This document shows, one piece after another, positions 1 to 10,044 of a stretch of DNA of 64,000 nt; the first letter of the stretch is position 1, and each line of letters starts with the position of its first letter. The position numbers were made by a program, and so were the translations under genes. Below the pieces are notes generated by a model, which made no database searches, was not told the DNA's origin, and was given only the letters and a program-made list of their open reading frames with translations. Source of the DNA: Collimonas sp. OK242 (GTDB lineage: Bacteria; Pseudomonadota; Gammaproteobacteria; Burkholderiales; Burkholderiaceae_D); contig NZ_FNOR01000013.1 of the NCBI RefSeq assembly GCF_900107095.1, positions 115,984 to 179,983 of the forward strand, given 5' to 3'.

Positions 1-73
1 CTGCCAGCAACACGCCCCAGAACAAGGTCCGGCCAATCGCTTGCTTGGGCGGCAAAGGGAGCGTGTTTTGCAT
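1..73 (-). CDS. phnE: Phosphonate ABC transporter permease PhnE (N-terminal fragment)
   Basis: Only the first 24 codons are in the window; the gene continues past the left edge. The ATG at 73 starts MQNTLPLPPKQAIGRTLFW, which runs into a hydrophobic stretch, as expected for the first membrane segment of a permease. It begins 27 bases after the phnD stop on the same strand, which is the usual phnC-phnD-phnE order. PhnE would form the membrane channel that takes phosphonate from PhnD and is powered by PhnC. The identification rests mainly on context, because the visible part is too short to recognise alone. Confidence 0.7.
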   Translation of the reverse strand, partial: MQNTLPLPPKQAIGRTLFWGVLLA

Positions 74-100
74 TTTCAAAGTTGCGGGACTTGTCATTGC

Positions 101-1081
101 TCAGGATTTGGCCAGGTCGGACAATTTACGGTTGATGTCGTCCAGCTTGCTTTTCCTGTCTTCGGCGCTCAGGTTGGCATCCGCTTCCAGCTTGCCTTTT
201 TGCTTGAACAGTTCCAGTTGACGGATAGGGTTCAGCTGGGCATCGCTGGAGGCTTCAAAACCGCTGTATGTCAGCTTGGCCAGTTGCGCCTTTTCCTGTG
301 CTGCGTTAGGACCGGTCTTGCCGTAGTTGACGAAGAAATCCTTGATCTTGGCTTTGACGTCTGCCGGCAGGTCTTTACGCCATACCAGCGGATCGGCTGC
401 GATCAACGGCGATTTCCAGACAATCCGGACTTCCTTGGCAACCGCCGGCTGACGCTCTTCGATCCGGGCCATGGTGTCCGAGGCGAACACGGCGGCATCG
501 ATCTGCTTGTTGGCGACCGCCAGGATATTGGCTTCGTGATTGGAAGTGCGGATCACTTTAAACGCAGTCTTCGAATCGACGTTGTTTTTGGCGAAAATGT
601 AATAGCTGGGAACCAGGAAACCGGAAGTCGAATTCGGATCGCCAATACCGAAGGTCAGTCCCTTGGCATTTTTCAAGATGTCTTCAATACTCTTGTTCGG
701 GCTGTCTTTTTGCACGCCCACCAGGCTGTAGTAACCGGCGCTGCCATCCGGATTGAGCACGTGCGCGAACACTTCGCCGCTGGCGCGATCCACCGCTTCC
801 ATCGCCGACTTGTTGCCGAACCAGCCCATCTGTACTTTACCGAAGCGCATGCCTTCGATAATGCCGGCGTAGTCGGAAGCGAAGAAACCATTCACCTTGA
901 TGCCTGTGCGCTTGCTCAGTTCATCCAGCACCGGCTGCCAGTCTTGCTTCAGGTTCTTCGACGATTCGGTCGAAATAATGCCGAAGTTCAGTTCTTTGAC
1001 GTCGTCGGCAAGGGCCACGGAAGCCGTCGCTGCCAGCAGCGCCACTGTCATTGCAGCGCCGGAAAATAATTTTGCAAGCAT
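101..1081 (-). CDS. phnD: Phosphonate ABC transporter periplasmic binding protein PhnD
   Basis: This is a 326-residue periplasmic solute-binding protein that captures phosphonates or related phosphorus compounds for the PhnC/PhnE importer. Residues 1-25 form a clear signal peptide (MLAKLFSGAAMTVALLAA, cut near ASVALA|DD). The mature protein has the PhnD-family features: an early ELNFGIIST strand, a YAGIIEGMRFG segment and a central TFGIGDPNSTSG ligand-loop motif. A longer frame opens at 1141, but the ATG at 1081 has an AGGAG ribosome site 8 bases upstream and starts exactly at the signal peptide, so I chose it. It lies between phnC and phnE in one operon. Phosphite or phosphate-analogue substrates cannot be excluded from sequence. 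Confidence 0.92.
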   Translation of the reverse strand: MLAKLFSGAAMTVALLAATASVALADDVKELNFGIISTESSKNLKQDWQPVLDELSKRTGIKVNGFFASDYAGIIEGMRFGKVQMGWFGNKSAMEAVDRASGEVFAHVLNPDGSAGYYSLVGVQKDSPNKSIEDILKNAKGLTFGIGDPNSTSGFLVPSYYIFAKNNVDSKTAFKVIRTSNHEANILAVANKQIDAAVFASDTMARIEERQPAVAKEVRIVWKSPLIAADPLVWRKDLPADVKAKIKDFFVNYGKTGPNAAQEKAQLAKLTYSGFEASSDAQLNPIRQLELFKQKGKLEADANLSAEDRKSKLDDINRKLSDLAKS

Positions 1082-1156
1082 GATTTGAAACTCCTGATTG
1101 AAAGGGATGACGAGAGGGGCGGCGATAAGGATGAAATTCAATGACGGATTGCGCGT

Positions 1157-2002
1157 TCAGGCCGCGACTGCCAGCGCCGGTATGCTATCGAACGGCGTTG
1201 GCACCGCGGCGGTCGGCCGGGTCAGACTGTTGGAGCCGCCCAGGATGTCCTCTGCCTCGCTGCCGTACAGCTCGCGCAGCATCGCTTCCGTCAAGGCGCT
1301 GGACGGGCCGTCGTACACCACACGGCCTTTGTGCAGGGCCACAGTGCGCGCGCAGAAGCGCAAGGCCACATCGACCTGATGCAGCGACACGATGACCGTG
1401 CTGCGGTCACGCTGGTTGACGTCGGCCAGCGTTTGCATCACGCGCCGCGCCGATTCCGGATCCAGCGATGCGATCGGCTCGTCGGCCAGCACCACGCGCG
1501 CCTTCTGCACGATGGTGCGGGCAATCGCAGCCCGTTGCTGCTGGCCGCCGGAGAGCGCGGAAGCGCGTTTGTAGGCGTGCTCGGAAATGCCGACCCGCGC
1601 CAGCGCTTCCAGGCCCAGCGCTTTCTCTTCGGCGGTAAATATTTTGAAGCAGCTGCGCCAGAGCGGCATGCGTGACAGGCCGCCGGTTAACACATTGGTC
1701 AAGACCGGCAGGCGGCCCACCAGGTTGAATTGCTGAAAGACAAAACCGACGTTGGCGCGCACCGCGCGGATATTGCGGTCGACGACGCCATCCTTCTGCA
1801 CCGCATGGCCGTCGATGGAGATTGTGCCGCCGCTGTTATCTGCGGCCATCAATCCGGAAATATGCCGTAAAAGAGTCGATTTTCCAGAGCCGGATGCGCC
1901 GATCAGCGCCACCATCTCGCCTTGCGCGAAACGCAGGCTGACGTTGTCTAGGGCGCGGAATCCGCCGCGGAAGGTCTTTGACAAACCGTTGATTTCAACC
2001 AT
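1157..2002 (-). CDS. phnC: Phosphonate ABC transporter ATP-binding protein PhnC
   Basis: This is the ATPase subunit of the phosphonate importer, on the cytoplasmic face. It shows Walker A (GASGSGKST, about residues 35-43), the ABC signature [12 protein letters not shown], Walker B ([14 protein letters not shown]) and the switch histidine in VSLHQVD. Three starts are possible: 2050, 2017 and 2002. The Pho-box-like repeat at 2053-2081 would place the transcript start near 2030, so 2050 is unlikely. I prefer the ATG at 2002, which starts [11 protein letters not shown] as in family members and has GGCGG upstream; 2017 (MAVNI) is the alternative. It is the first gene of phnCDE, 75 bases before phnD. 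Confidence 0.9.
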   Translation of the reverse strand: MVEINGLSKTFRGGFRALDNVSLRFAQGEMVALIGASGSGKSTLLRHISGLMAADNSGGTISIDGHAVQKDGVVDRNIRAVRANVGFVFQQFNLVGRLPVLTNVLTGGLSRMPLWRSCFKIFTAEEKALGLEALARVGISEHAYKRASALSGGQQQRAAIARTIVQKARVVLADEPIASLDPESARRVMQTLADVNQRDRSTVIVSLHQVDVALRFCARTVALHKGRVVYDGPSSALTEAMLRELYGSEAEDILGGSNSLTRPTAAVPTPFDSIPALAVAA

Positions 2003-2052
2003 GATATTGACCGCCATTGCGCTTTTGAATGGCCGAAGTATTGCGGTCAAAT

Positions 2053-2081
2053 ATGTCAGGCGTATGAAGTTTCTATGACCA
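2053..2081 (-). promoter_or_regulatory. Pho-box-like direct repeat upstream of phnC
   Basis: On the minus strand three 7-base units recur with an exact 11-base period: TGGTCAT, ACTTCAT and CTGACAT, with A-rich spacers between the first two. PhoB boxes are 7-base units (consensus CTGTCAT) spaced by 4 A/T-rich bases. The units match that consensus at 5, 4 and 6 of 7 positions. The site lies directly upstream of the phosphate-linked phnC operon, where PhoB control is expected. This is inference from pattern and context. Confidence 0.5.
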
Positions 2082-2263
2082 TTCGGTTACAACAAAGCAA
2101 GGCGGATATCTTCAGCAAGCGTGTTTAGTCCCGTCTTTTCCAAGCTTTACTGGTTCGGCAAAGGAAGGCGCTGTTGAGCAACGACAGGAGACGGCCGGAT
2201 CGGCTGTATTGGAAACGCACCGCCATCACTGGCATGTGGTTGGATTGGCAACGCCTATGCGAT

Positions 2264-3385
2264 CTAACGCTGGACGATGATCGGCGTAGCGCCGGAGCGT
2301 TGCCGGATCTGTTGCAAGACGCTGTCGGCGTCAATCCGGCTGGTGTACGGACCGGCATACAGACGATACAGGCCATTCACCGCGATGCTGTCGAGCGAAG
2401 CGACCAGCCCGGACAACTCCTGCATCAAGCGAGCGCGGGCGCCGTCGGCATTGGCTTGCTGCGAATATGCGCCGAACTGTAGGTAATATCCGGCGGCCAG
2501 CGAACTGCTGTTGCCGGTGGCCGCGCTTGCGCTTGGCGCCTGCGCCTGTCCTTGCACCTGAGGCTCTGGATTTATGAGCAACGGTTGCGCGCTCAACACC
2601 GGCATGTCGACCGCTTCGGTAGTCACTGCGGCGGCGGCCGTGTTGTCCCTGGCCGGCTCGCTCTTGACCGGCGCCGTCGCTGTCTGCGATGCCGGCGCGT
2701 TGCCGCGCTGTTTATTAAGAGCGTCGATATCCGCCGGCAGCAAGCGTTCCACCTCCAGCTGGCTGCTGCCGCTGCCCAGATAACCCAGTTTCAGCGCTGC
2801 GGTATAAGACAGGTCGATGATGCGGCTCGAGTGGAACGGCCCCCGGTCATTGATACGCACAATCACCTGTGCGCCGGTTTTCAGATTGGTCACCCGGGCA
2901 TAGGATGGGATCGGCAAGGTTGGATGGGCGGCTGTCATCTTGTACATATCGTACAGTTCGCCGGATGATGTTTTTTGCTTATGGAATTTCTTGCCGTACC
3001 AGCTGCCGATGCCGCGCTGCTTGAACGGCTGGTCGTCTGTCAGCGGGGTGTACGTCTTGCCAAACACGACATACGGCTTGTTGCCTGTGCGCGAGTAGGG
3101 TTCAACTACGGGAATCGCATCCGGGGTATCTAACAGCCCTTCCGGCGTGGCGTCGCCCGGACCGTCATCCTTGTAGTAGCCGCCGCGCCCCGAGCCTGCC
3201 GGGGGCAGCGCGGGCCCGTTACGGCCGGCGATATTGCCGGAAGAACCGGATTTGACCGGCGCAGACGGCGTGGAAGATGTTGGCGGCGCGCTGCCGCAGC
3301 CGGCCAGAATCAGCGACAGCAGCAAGGCACTGGAATATGTAACAACGTTGCAGCGACGGAGTTTGCCGCTTTGCTTACCTATCAT
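2264..3385 (-). CDS. rlpA: RlpA family septal-ring lytic transglycosylase lipoprotein with SPOR domain
   Basis: RlpA proteins are outer-membrane lipoproteins that cleave denuded peptidoglycan glycan strands at the division septum. The N-terminus has a lipoprotein signal with lipobox LAGC (cysteine near residue 30), then a low-complexity Gly/Pro/Ser linker. A double-psi beta-barrel domain follows at about residues 125-215, with GIGSWYGKKFHKQKTSSGE and the catalytic-type motif VRINDRGPFHSSRIIDLS. A SPOR domain closes the protein (about 298-373, GYYLQFGAYSQQANADGARA), which targets it to denuded glycan. It is the last gene of the mreB-mreC-mreD-mrdA-rodA-rlpA block, 76 bases after rodA, so its expression is probably linked to cell-wall elongation genes. 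Confidence 0.93.
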   Translation of the reverse strand: MIGKQSGKLRRCNVVTYSSALLLSLILAGCGSAPPTSSTPSAPVKSGSSGNIAGRNGPALPPAGSGRGGYYKDDGPGDATPEGLLDTPDAIPVVEPYSRTGNKPYVVFGKTYTPLTDDQPFKQRGIGSWYGKKFHKQKTSSGELYDMYKMTAAHPTLPIPSYARVTNLKTGAQVIVRINDRGPFHSSRIIDLSYTAALKLGYLGSGSSQLEVERLLPADIDALNKQRGNAPASQTATAPVKSEPARDNTAAAAVTTEAVDMPVLSAQPLLINPEPQVQGQAQAPSASAATGNSSSLAAGYYLQFGAYSQQANADGARARLMQELSGLVASLDSIAVNGLYRLYAGPYTSRIDADSVLQQIRQRSGATPIIVQR

Positions 3386-3461
3386 GCACTCTCCTGACGG
3401 CGTTTGAACACAAATAATTGCATGAATGGACCCGACTTTTGCTACACAAGTTCAACCAAGA

Positions 3462-4574
3462 TCAAGTCTGTATCAATTTGCGGTGGCGCTGGATGCTCAT
3501 CAATATGCCGGCGCCCAGCCCCAGGGTGACCAGTGCGGTGCCACCATAACTCATGAATGGCAAAGGTACGCCAACTACCGGCAAAATGCCACTGACCATG
3601 CCCATATTGACAAATGCATAAGTAAAGAAGATCAATGTGATGGACCCGGCCAGCAGGCGCGTGAACATGGTGGGTGCGTTGACCGCGATCATCATGCCGC
3701 GGCCGATCAGCAACATATACAGGAACAACAAGACGCCGTTGCCGATCATGCCGAATTCTTCGGAAAATACCGCAAAAATAAAATCGGTGGTGCGTTCCGG
3801 GATAAATTCCAGATGCGCTTGCGTGCCTTTCAGCCAGCCCTTGCCAAAAATCCCGCCGGAGCCGACCGCGATGGTCGACTGGATGATATGGAAGCCTTTG
3901 CCGAGCGGATCCGAAGTAGGATCGATCAGCATCATCACGCGTTGCCGCTGATAGTCGTGCAACACCGACCACAGCACCGGCAGGCTGGCGCCGACGGCGA
4001 CTGCCAGGCCGATCAGGATGCGCCACGACAAGCCGGCCAGGAAGATCACATAGAATCCCGCCGCCAGCACCAGGGTGCCGGTCCCCAGATCCGGTTGCCT
4101 GATGATCAAGCCGACCGGCAGCACCAGCAAGATTGCCGCCACTAGGTAATCACGCCAGGTGATCATGCCTTCGCGCTTCTGGAAATACCAGGCCAGCATC
4201 AACGGCATCGCGATTTTCATGATTTCCGAAGGCTGGATCACCATGCCGATATTGATCCAGCGGCGCGAACCTTTTTTTACTATCCCGAACAGCGCCACCG
4301 CGATCAGCAGCGATACGCCCAGCGCGTAGGCCGGTATCGCAAACCGCATCAGGGTCTGCGGCGGAATATTCGCGGCGATCCACATGATGACGAACGCCAC
4401 CAGGATATTGCGCAACTGGTCTTCGACTCTTCCTGGAAAATCGATCCCGGCCGAATACAAGGTGACGATGCCGACTGACAATATCAAAAACATGATCAGC
4501 GACAGGGCGCCGTCAAACACCGCAATATGCGATTTGATGTTTTGCCAGACGCTATGTTTATCGGTCAGATTCAT
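3462..4574 (-). CDS. rodA: Rod-shape peptidoglycan glycosyltransferase RodA
   Basis: RodA (MrdB) is the SEDS-family polymerase that makes glycan strands for side-wall elongation together with PBP2. The 370-residue product has about ten predicted membrane segments and SEDS hallmarks: WKLNA-like QPDLGTGTL, FIPERTTDFIFAVFSEEFG (the conserved loop before TM8) and the C-terminal PLPFMSYGGTALV motif. It starts 8 bases after the mrdA stop, so the two partner enzymes are translationally adjacent. Length and motifs are normal for the family, and FtsW is excluded by the operon context. Confidence 0.96.
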   Translation of the reverse strand: MNLTDKHSVWQNIKSHIAVFDGALSLIMFLILSVGIVTLYSAGIDFPGRVEDQLRNILVAFVIMWIAANIPPQTLMRFAIPAYALGVSLLIAVALFGIVKKGSRRWINIGMVIQPSEIMKIAMPLMLAWYFQKREGMITWRDYLVAAILLVLPVGLIIRQPDLGTGTLVLAAGFYVIFLAGLSWRILIGLAVAVGASLPVLWSVLHDYQRQRVMMLIDPTSDPLGKGFHIIQSTIAVGSGGIFGKGWLKGTQAHLEFIPERTTDFIFAVFSEEFGMIGNGVLLFLYMLLIGRGMMIAVNAPTMFTRLLAGSITLIFFTYAFVNMGMVSGILPVVGVPLPFMSYGGTALVTLGLGAGILMSIQRHRKLIQT

Positions 4575-4582
4575 GGTTCCAA

Positions 4583-6586
4583 TTACTCGCGATTACCCGG
4601 GGTTTCTTCGCCCGGCTTATAGGCGTCTTCAGTATTCTCGCCAGCCTTGGCCTGACTTTCCCGCTGTGCCGGCGCGGCATCGTCTTCCGCCGACACCGGC
4701 GCCGCTGCCGGCGACGCGGCCTTGTCGCTGTCCCCCGGACGTTTGCCTAGCAAATAGAAATCCAGTGCCTTGCGCACGATCGGTGCCGCAGCAGCGGCGC
4801 CGAAGCCGCCGTTTTCGACAATCACCGCAATCGCGATGCGCGGCTTGTCGGCGGGTGCGAACGCGGTATACCAGGCATTATCCGCCAGGCGCGTGCCATT
4901 GTGCCTCTTGTCGTATTTTTCACCTTGTTTGATGCTTAAGACCTGGGCGGTTCCGGTTTTGCCGCCCGATTCATAACCGGCGCCGGCAAACGTTGCTCTC
5001 CCGGTGCCTTCGTGCGTTACACCCACCATCGCCTTCTTGATGAAATCGATATTTTCCTGCTTCAGCGGAATGCGGTAACTTTCCTTCGGCACGGTTTCCG
5101 TTCGCGTGCGCGTCGTGCCGTCTTCGATGATCTTTACCAGATGCGGTTTCATCACTACCCCATCGTTGACCAAGGTCGCTACCGCGTGCGCCATCTGCAG
5201 CGGCGTAAAAGCATTGAAGCCCTGGCCGATTCCAAGTGAAATCGTATCGCCTCCGACCCACTTCTGCGCTGCCACCCGTTTGTAGTATTTGCGCTTCCAG
5301 TCGGTCGACGGCAATATTCCGCGCTGCTCGTGCTCCAGGTCGATGCCGGTAAGCTGGCCGAAACCGAACGGCTTCATGAAATCGTGGATGGTGTCGGGGC
5401 CCAGGTCGTTGGCCAGCATGTAGTAGTAGGTATCGCAAGATTCAACGATGGACCGGTACATGTCCACCCGCCCGTGGCCGCCTACCTTGTCGTCGCGGAA
5501 CTGGTGCCCGCCCAGCATGAAATAGCCGATATCGTTGATGGCGAAAGAAGTGGTGCGTTTGCCCAGCTCCAGCGCCGCCAGCGCCATGAACGGCTTGTAG
5601 GTCGACCCGGGCGCATAAGTGCCGCTCATCGGGCGATTGATCAACGGGTGATCGGGCGAATTATTCAGCTCGTCCCAGCTTTGCTGATCGATGCCTTCGA
5701 CAAACAGATTGGGGTCGAACGACGGCTGCGAGACATACGCCAGCACGTCGCCGGTGGACGGCTCGATCGCCACCAGCGCGCCGCGGCGATCGCCGAACGC
5801 TTCCTCTACCACCTTCTGCAGTTCGATATCGATCGACAGGATCAGGTTGTTGCCCGGTACCGCAGAAACGTGCGACATGCTGCGCACCGCGCGTCCGCTG
5901 GCAGCGATTTCGATTTCCTCGTAGCCGGTGGTGCCGTGCAACTGCTGCTCGTAACTCTTTTCCAGGCCATCCTTGCCGATATAGCTGGTGCCCTTATAGT
6001 TGGCGGCATCGTCGCTGTCGTCGATGCGGTCGGCATCCTTCTGGTTGATGCGGCCGATGTAACCGATCACGTGCGCCGCCACTTCGCCCAGCGGATATTG
6101 ACGGAACAAGCGCGCCTGCACATCGATCCCCGGGAAGCGATAACGCTGCGCGGTGAAGCGCGCCACTTCCTCGTCGCTCAGACGGGTGCGGATCGGCAGG
6201 CTGGCAAAACTCTTGGAATCTTCCAGCAACTTCTTGAAGCGACGCCGGTCTTTCGGCGTAATGCTGACCACCTGCGCCAGTTCGTCGATCACGCTGTCGA
6301 GATCGCCTTTGATTTTGGAACGGGTGACTTCCAGCGTATAGGCAGAATAATTGCGCGCCAGGATGGCGCCGTTGCGGTCCATGATCAGGCCGCGGTTCGG
6401 CACTACCGGCACCAGCGAAATCCGATTGTCCTCGGCTTGCGCGGCGTAGGCATCGTGGCGCACCATTTGCAACCAGATAAAACGCGCGCCCAGCAAGCCG
6501 AAACAGATCAGCACAAAAATCACGGCCGCCGAGATCCGCAACCGGAAATTTCGTAGTTCGCGCTCGGTGTTTTTAAATTCGGTCAT
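4583..6586 (-). CDS. mrdA: Penicillin-binding protein 2 (peptidoglycan transpeptidase MrdA)
   Basis: PBP2 is the class B transpeptidase that cross-links new side-wall peptidoglycan in the elongasome. The 667-residue protein has one N-terminal membrane anchor (about 20-40, AAVIFVLICFGLLGA), a PBP dimerisation domain, and a transpeptidase domain with the active serine motif STYK (PGSTYKPFMALAALELG), an SxD-type motif in VESCDTYYYMLAN, and KTGT (GGKTGTAQVLS). The last 60 residues are an Ala/Glu/Pro-rich tail. The frame opens at a TTG at 6622, but the ATG at 6586 (MTEFKNTERE) matches the usual short cytoplasmic tail and was chosen. It lies between mreD and rodA. Confidence 0.96.
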   Translation of the reverse strand: MTEFKNTERELRNFRLRISAAVIFVLICFGLLGARFIWLQMVRHDAYAAQAEDNRISLVPVVPNRGLIMDRNGAILARNYSAYTLEVTRSKIKGDLDSVIDELAQVVSITPKDRRRFKKLLEDSKSFASLPIRTRLSDEEVARFTAQRYRFPGIDVQARLFRQYPLGEVAAHVIGYIGRINQKDADRIDDSDDAANYKGTSYIGKDGLEKSYEQQLHGTTGYEEIEIAASGRAVRSMSHVSAVPGNNLILSIDIELQKVVEEAFGDRRGALVAIEPSTGDVLAYVSQPSFDPNLFVEGIDQQSWDELNNSPDHPLINRPMSGTYAPGSTYKPFMALAALELGKRTTSFAINDIGYFMLGGHQFRDDKVGGHGRVDMYRSIVESCDTYYYMLANDLGPDTIHDFMKPFGFGQLTGIDLEHEQRGILPSTDWKRKYYKRVAAQKWVGGDTISLGIGQGFNAFTPLQMAHAVATLVNDGVVMKPHLVKIIEDGTTRTRTETVPKESYRIPLKQENIDFIKKAMVGVTHEGTGRATFAGAGYESGGKTGTAQVLSIKQGEKYDKRHNGTRLADNAWYTAFAPADKPRIAIAVIVENGGFGAAAAAPIVRKALDFYLLGKRPGDSDKAASPAAAPVSAEDDAAPAQRESQAKAGENTEDAYKPGEETPGNRE

Positions 6587-6651
6587 GGATAAGCTAAGGC
6601 TAAAGCTGGCATCGGGCAGCAATTGGCATCATCTGCCGCAGGCGGTGAATA

Positions 6652-7164
6652 TCAAATCGGGCGATTGTCATCGCGGTCGACCGCACGGCGTTGCGGCGCC
6701 AGCAACAGCCACACCACCAACGGCCACAACGCCACGCAGACAAAGCTTTCGGAAAAATACAGCCAGCCCGGGAACTTGCCGCTGACAGACATGCGGATGA
6801 TCAGCTGTATCAACTGCGTCAGCAACATCAAGGGCAACACGTGCAAAGCTTGAATCTCCACCGAAAACCACAGTACGCGGCGATGGATCATGATCGCAAA
6901 ATACGATAGCAGCGTATAAGCCAGCGCATTCTGGCCGAGTAACGTGGCTTCGTGCACATCCATCAGCAAGCCCATGCAAAAGGCAATGCCGATGCCGATC
7001 TTGCGCGGTTGGTGAATACTCCAGAACACCAGCACCAGCGCGACGAAATCCGGCACGCCCGGCCACTGCCCCCAGGGCAGCAAATTGAGCAGGAACGCCA
7101 GCAGCAATGTCATCGCAATGAACAATGGATTGGCGGGCAGCAGGATGTAATGAGGACGCATCAT
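6652..7164 (-). CDS. mreD: Rod shape-determining protein MreD
   Basis: MreD is a small integral membrane subunit of the elongasome that works with MreC and RodA/PBP2. The 170-residue product is nearly all hydrophobic, with five to six membrane segments, and carries the family motif PDFVALVLVFWSIHQP near residue 40 and GLLMDVHEATLLGQNAL near residue 70. Its ATG overlaps the mreC TGA by 4 bases, so the two are translationally coupled. A second ATG follows immediately at 7161; the first gives the overlap. Confidence 0.95.
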   Translation of the reverse strand: MMRPHYILLPANPLFIAMTLLLAFLLNLLPWGQWPGVPDFVALVLVFWSIHQPRKIGIGIAFCMGLLMDVHEATLLGQNALAYTLLSYFAIMIHRRVLWFSVEIQALHVLPLMLLTQLIQLIIRMSVSGKFPGWLYFSESFVCVALWPLVVWLLLAPQRRAVDRDDNRPI

Positions 7165-8171
7165 CGGGTACCGGCTCCCTGCGGATTCTTGCGGGCCCCT
7201 TCGGGGCTATTGTCTTTCACTGCTTCTTTCGCAGCCTCTCTGGTTTTGTCGCGCGTGCTTTCGGTCAGCCGGCGCTTGCTGAGTATGTCGGCTTTGCTGT
7301 TCGGGACTGCCGCTTCGTCGTCCGGCCGCGCGGTCGGGCTCGGATCGACCAGCAGGATCAGCAACTGGGTGTGCCTGTCGATGCCGGCGATCGGCTCACA
7401 AACGATATGGGCAAATGCATCGGCCGACTTGGATTCGACCTGCACTACCTTGGCGACCGACAAGCCGGCCGGATAAACGCCGTCGATACCGGAAGTCACC
7501 AGCACGTCGCCCTTTTTGATATCGGCATTGGACGACATGAAGCGCAAATCCAGATACCCGGACTGGCCGCGCCCGTAGGCAACGCTACGCAAGCCGTTGC
7601 GCAGCACCTGCACCGGGATCGCCTGATCCTTGTCGGTCAGCAGCGTCACCTCGGAGGTAAACGGGAAGACGCGCGTCACCTGGCCAACGATGCCGGCATC
7701 GTCAATCACCGGCTGGCCGGCGGCGACGCCATGCCGCGAACCGCGGTTCATGATCACTTTGCGAGCGAACTGATCGCGCGCGTCGTACAGGATTTCGCTC
7801 ATCACGGACTTCACCGGCACACGCTGCTCGGCCCCCAGCAAATTGCGCAGTTGTGCATTTTCTGCGGCTAGCTGTTGCGCCTGCTGCAATTGCTGGGCGC
7901 GCTCGCCTTGCCGGCTGCGCAGCATCTGATTTTCTTTTTCCACCGTCGACAGCGAAGAAAAATAATCGATCACGCGATTGCTTGCATCGCGCGGCATCAG
8001 CGCCGCCATCTGCAATGGATAGAGCGCGGTGCCGACCACCTGGCGCAGCAGCTGCAAAGCATGTATGCGTGAGTCGGCGATCAGCAGCGCCAACGCGAAC
8101 AGCGTGCATATCACCGCCTTGGCGCGGGCTGAAGCACCTTGCTTGAAGAGGGGTGGTGGACTGTATTCCAT
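7161..8171 (-). CDS. mreC: Rod shape-determining protein MreC
   Basis: MreC is a bitopic protein that connects MreB filaments to periplasmic cell-wall enzymes. The 336-residue product has a short cytoplasmic N-terminus, a membrane helix (about 19-35, VICTLFALALLIADSR), a coiled coil (about 70-115) and the MreC beta domain (GSRHGVAAGQPVIDDAGIVG). An Ala/Lys/Glu-rich tail of about 50 residues extends past the domain. The frame can begin at a TTG at 8174; the ATG at 8171 (MEYSPPPLFKQG) is the natural start. It lies 166 bases downstream of mreB. Confidence 0.95.
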   Translation of the reverse strand: MEYSPPPLFKQGASARAKAVICTLFALALLIADSRIHALQLLRQVVGTALYPLQMAALMPRDASNRVIDYFSSLSTVEKENQMLRSRQGERAQQLQQAQQLAAENAQLRNLLGAEQRVPVKSVMSEILYDARDQFARKVIMNRGSRHGVAAGQPVIDDAGIVGQVTRVFPFTSEVTLLTDKDQAIPVQVLRNGLRSVAYGRGQSGYLDLRFMSSNADIKKGDVLVTSGIDGVYPAGLSVAKVVQVESKSADAFAHIVCEPIAGIDRHTQLLILLVDPSPTARPDDEAAVPNSKADILSKRRLTESTRDKTREAAKEAVKDNSPEGARKNPQGAGTR

Positions 8172-8337
8172 CAATAATGGACAGGTTCGGTGTGGTCAGT
8201 GGCTGGCGGTACGAACAGATTCATGTCGATACCGCAGATGTAACAACGGGTCGTATGCACAATGCACCGACCCGGTTGCCGCTACCCAACCTCAAGATCA
8301 AACTGAAGAAGTTGGGCAAGCGTCGCATCAGCCTGGA

Positions 8338-9411
<1,074 letters not shown>

Positions 9412-9628
9412 TCAAACGTTTTTTAGGGGGGTGTCTAGTATCCGGCGCATGGTAAAGATCTATTACCTGCCGCATGGACGCAACATTCTACCTTATAATT
9501 TGACTCAAATTAGGGCGTATAGCGCTCAAAACGCTTGCTTTTTACAAAAATCCGAGAAGTTATCGGCAAGCAAAGTATTTCTTTTTTAACCATAACAGCA
9601 GCAGCGCCCTTGAGCGCCATCGAAAATC

Positions 9629-9931
9629 ATGTCACTAGCCCTTTCCGACGTTAAGCGCATTGCCAATTTGGCACGCCTCGAACTCACTGAAGACCAGGCC
9701 GCTTCCACGCTCGATAAACTGAACGGCATTTTCTCGCTGGTCGAGCAAATGCGGGCGGTGGATACCGCCGGCATCGAGCCGCTGAGCCACCCGATTGCCG
9801 CGCTGCAGCAGGATTTGTCGCTGCGCTTGCGCGACGACGTGGTGACCGAGTCGAATCATCGCGAGGAATATCAAAAGGTAGCGCCGGCAACTGAAGACGG
9901 CTTGTATCTGGTGCCGAAAGTAATCGAATAA
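9629..9931 (+). CDS. gatC: Asp-tRNA(Asn)/Glu-tRNA(Gln) amidotransferase subunit C
   Basis: GatC is the small structural subunit that wraps GatA and GatB in the tRNA-dependent amidotransferase, which converts misacylated Asp-tRNA(Asn) and Glu-tRNA(Gln) to the correct amides. The 100-residue product has the family pattern [14 protein letters not shown] near the N-terminus, a central [15 protein letters not shown] and the C-terminal LRDDVVTES...[16 protein letters not shown]. It is the first gene of gatC-gatA-gatB. The gap to gatA is 113 bases. Confidence 0.96.
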   Translation: MSLALSDVKRIANLARLELTEDQAASTLDKLNGIFSLVEQMRAVDTAGIEPLSHPIAALQQDLSLRLRDDVVTESNHREEYQKVAPATEDGLYLVPKVIE

Positions 9932-10044
9932 GTCGACACATGAATGCATGCGCAATCAATTGATGCACAGCATATTGGTCGCCGCAAGACAAAGCTTGAT
10001 GGCTTTCATGCGCCACCCCGCAAAGTTCATATTTAAAAATTCTC

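Noticed and set aside
2125..2376. 83-codon minus-strand frame between rlpA and phnC
   Set aside because: It overlaps the 3' end of rlpA, has no ribosome site and no similarity that I can recognise.
5330..6556. 408-codon plus-strand frame opposite mrdA
   Set aside because: Antisense to PBP2 with all its motifs intact; composition bias explains the open frame.
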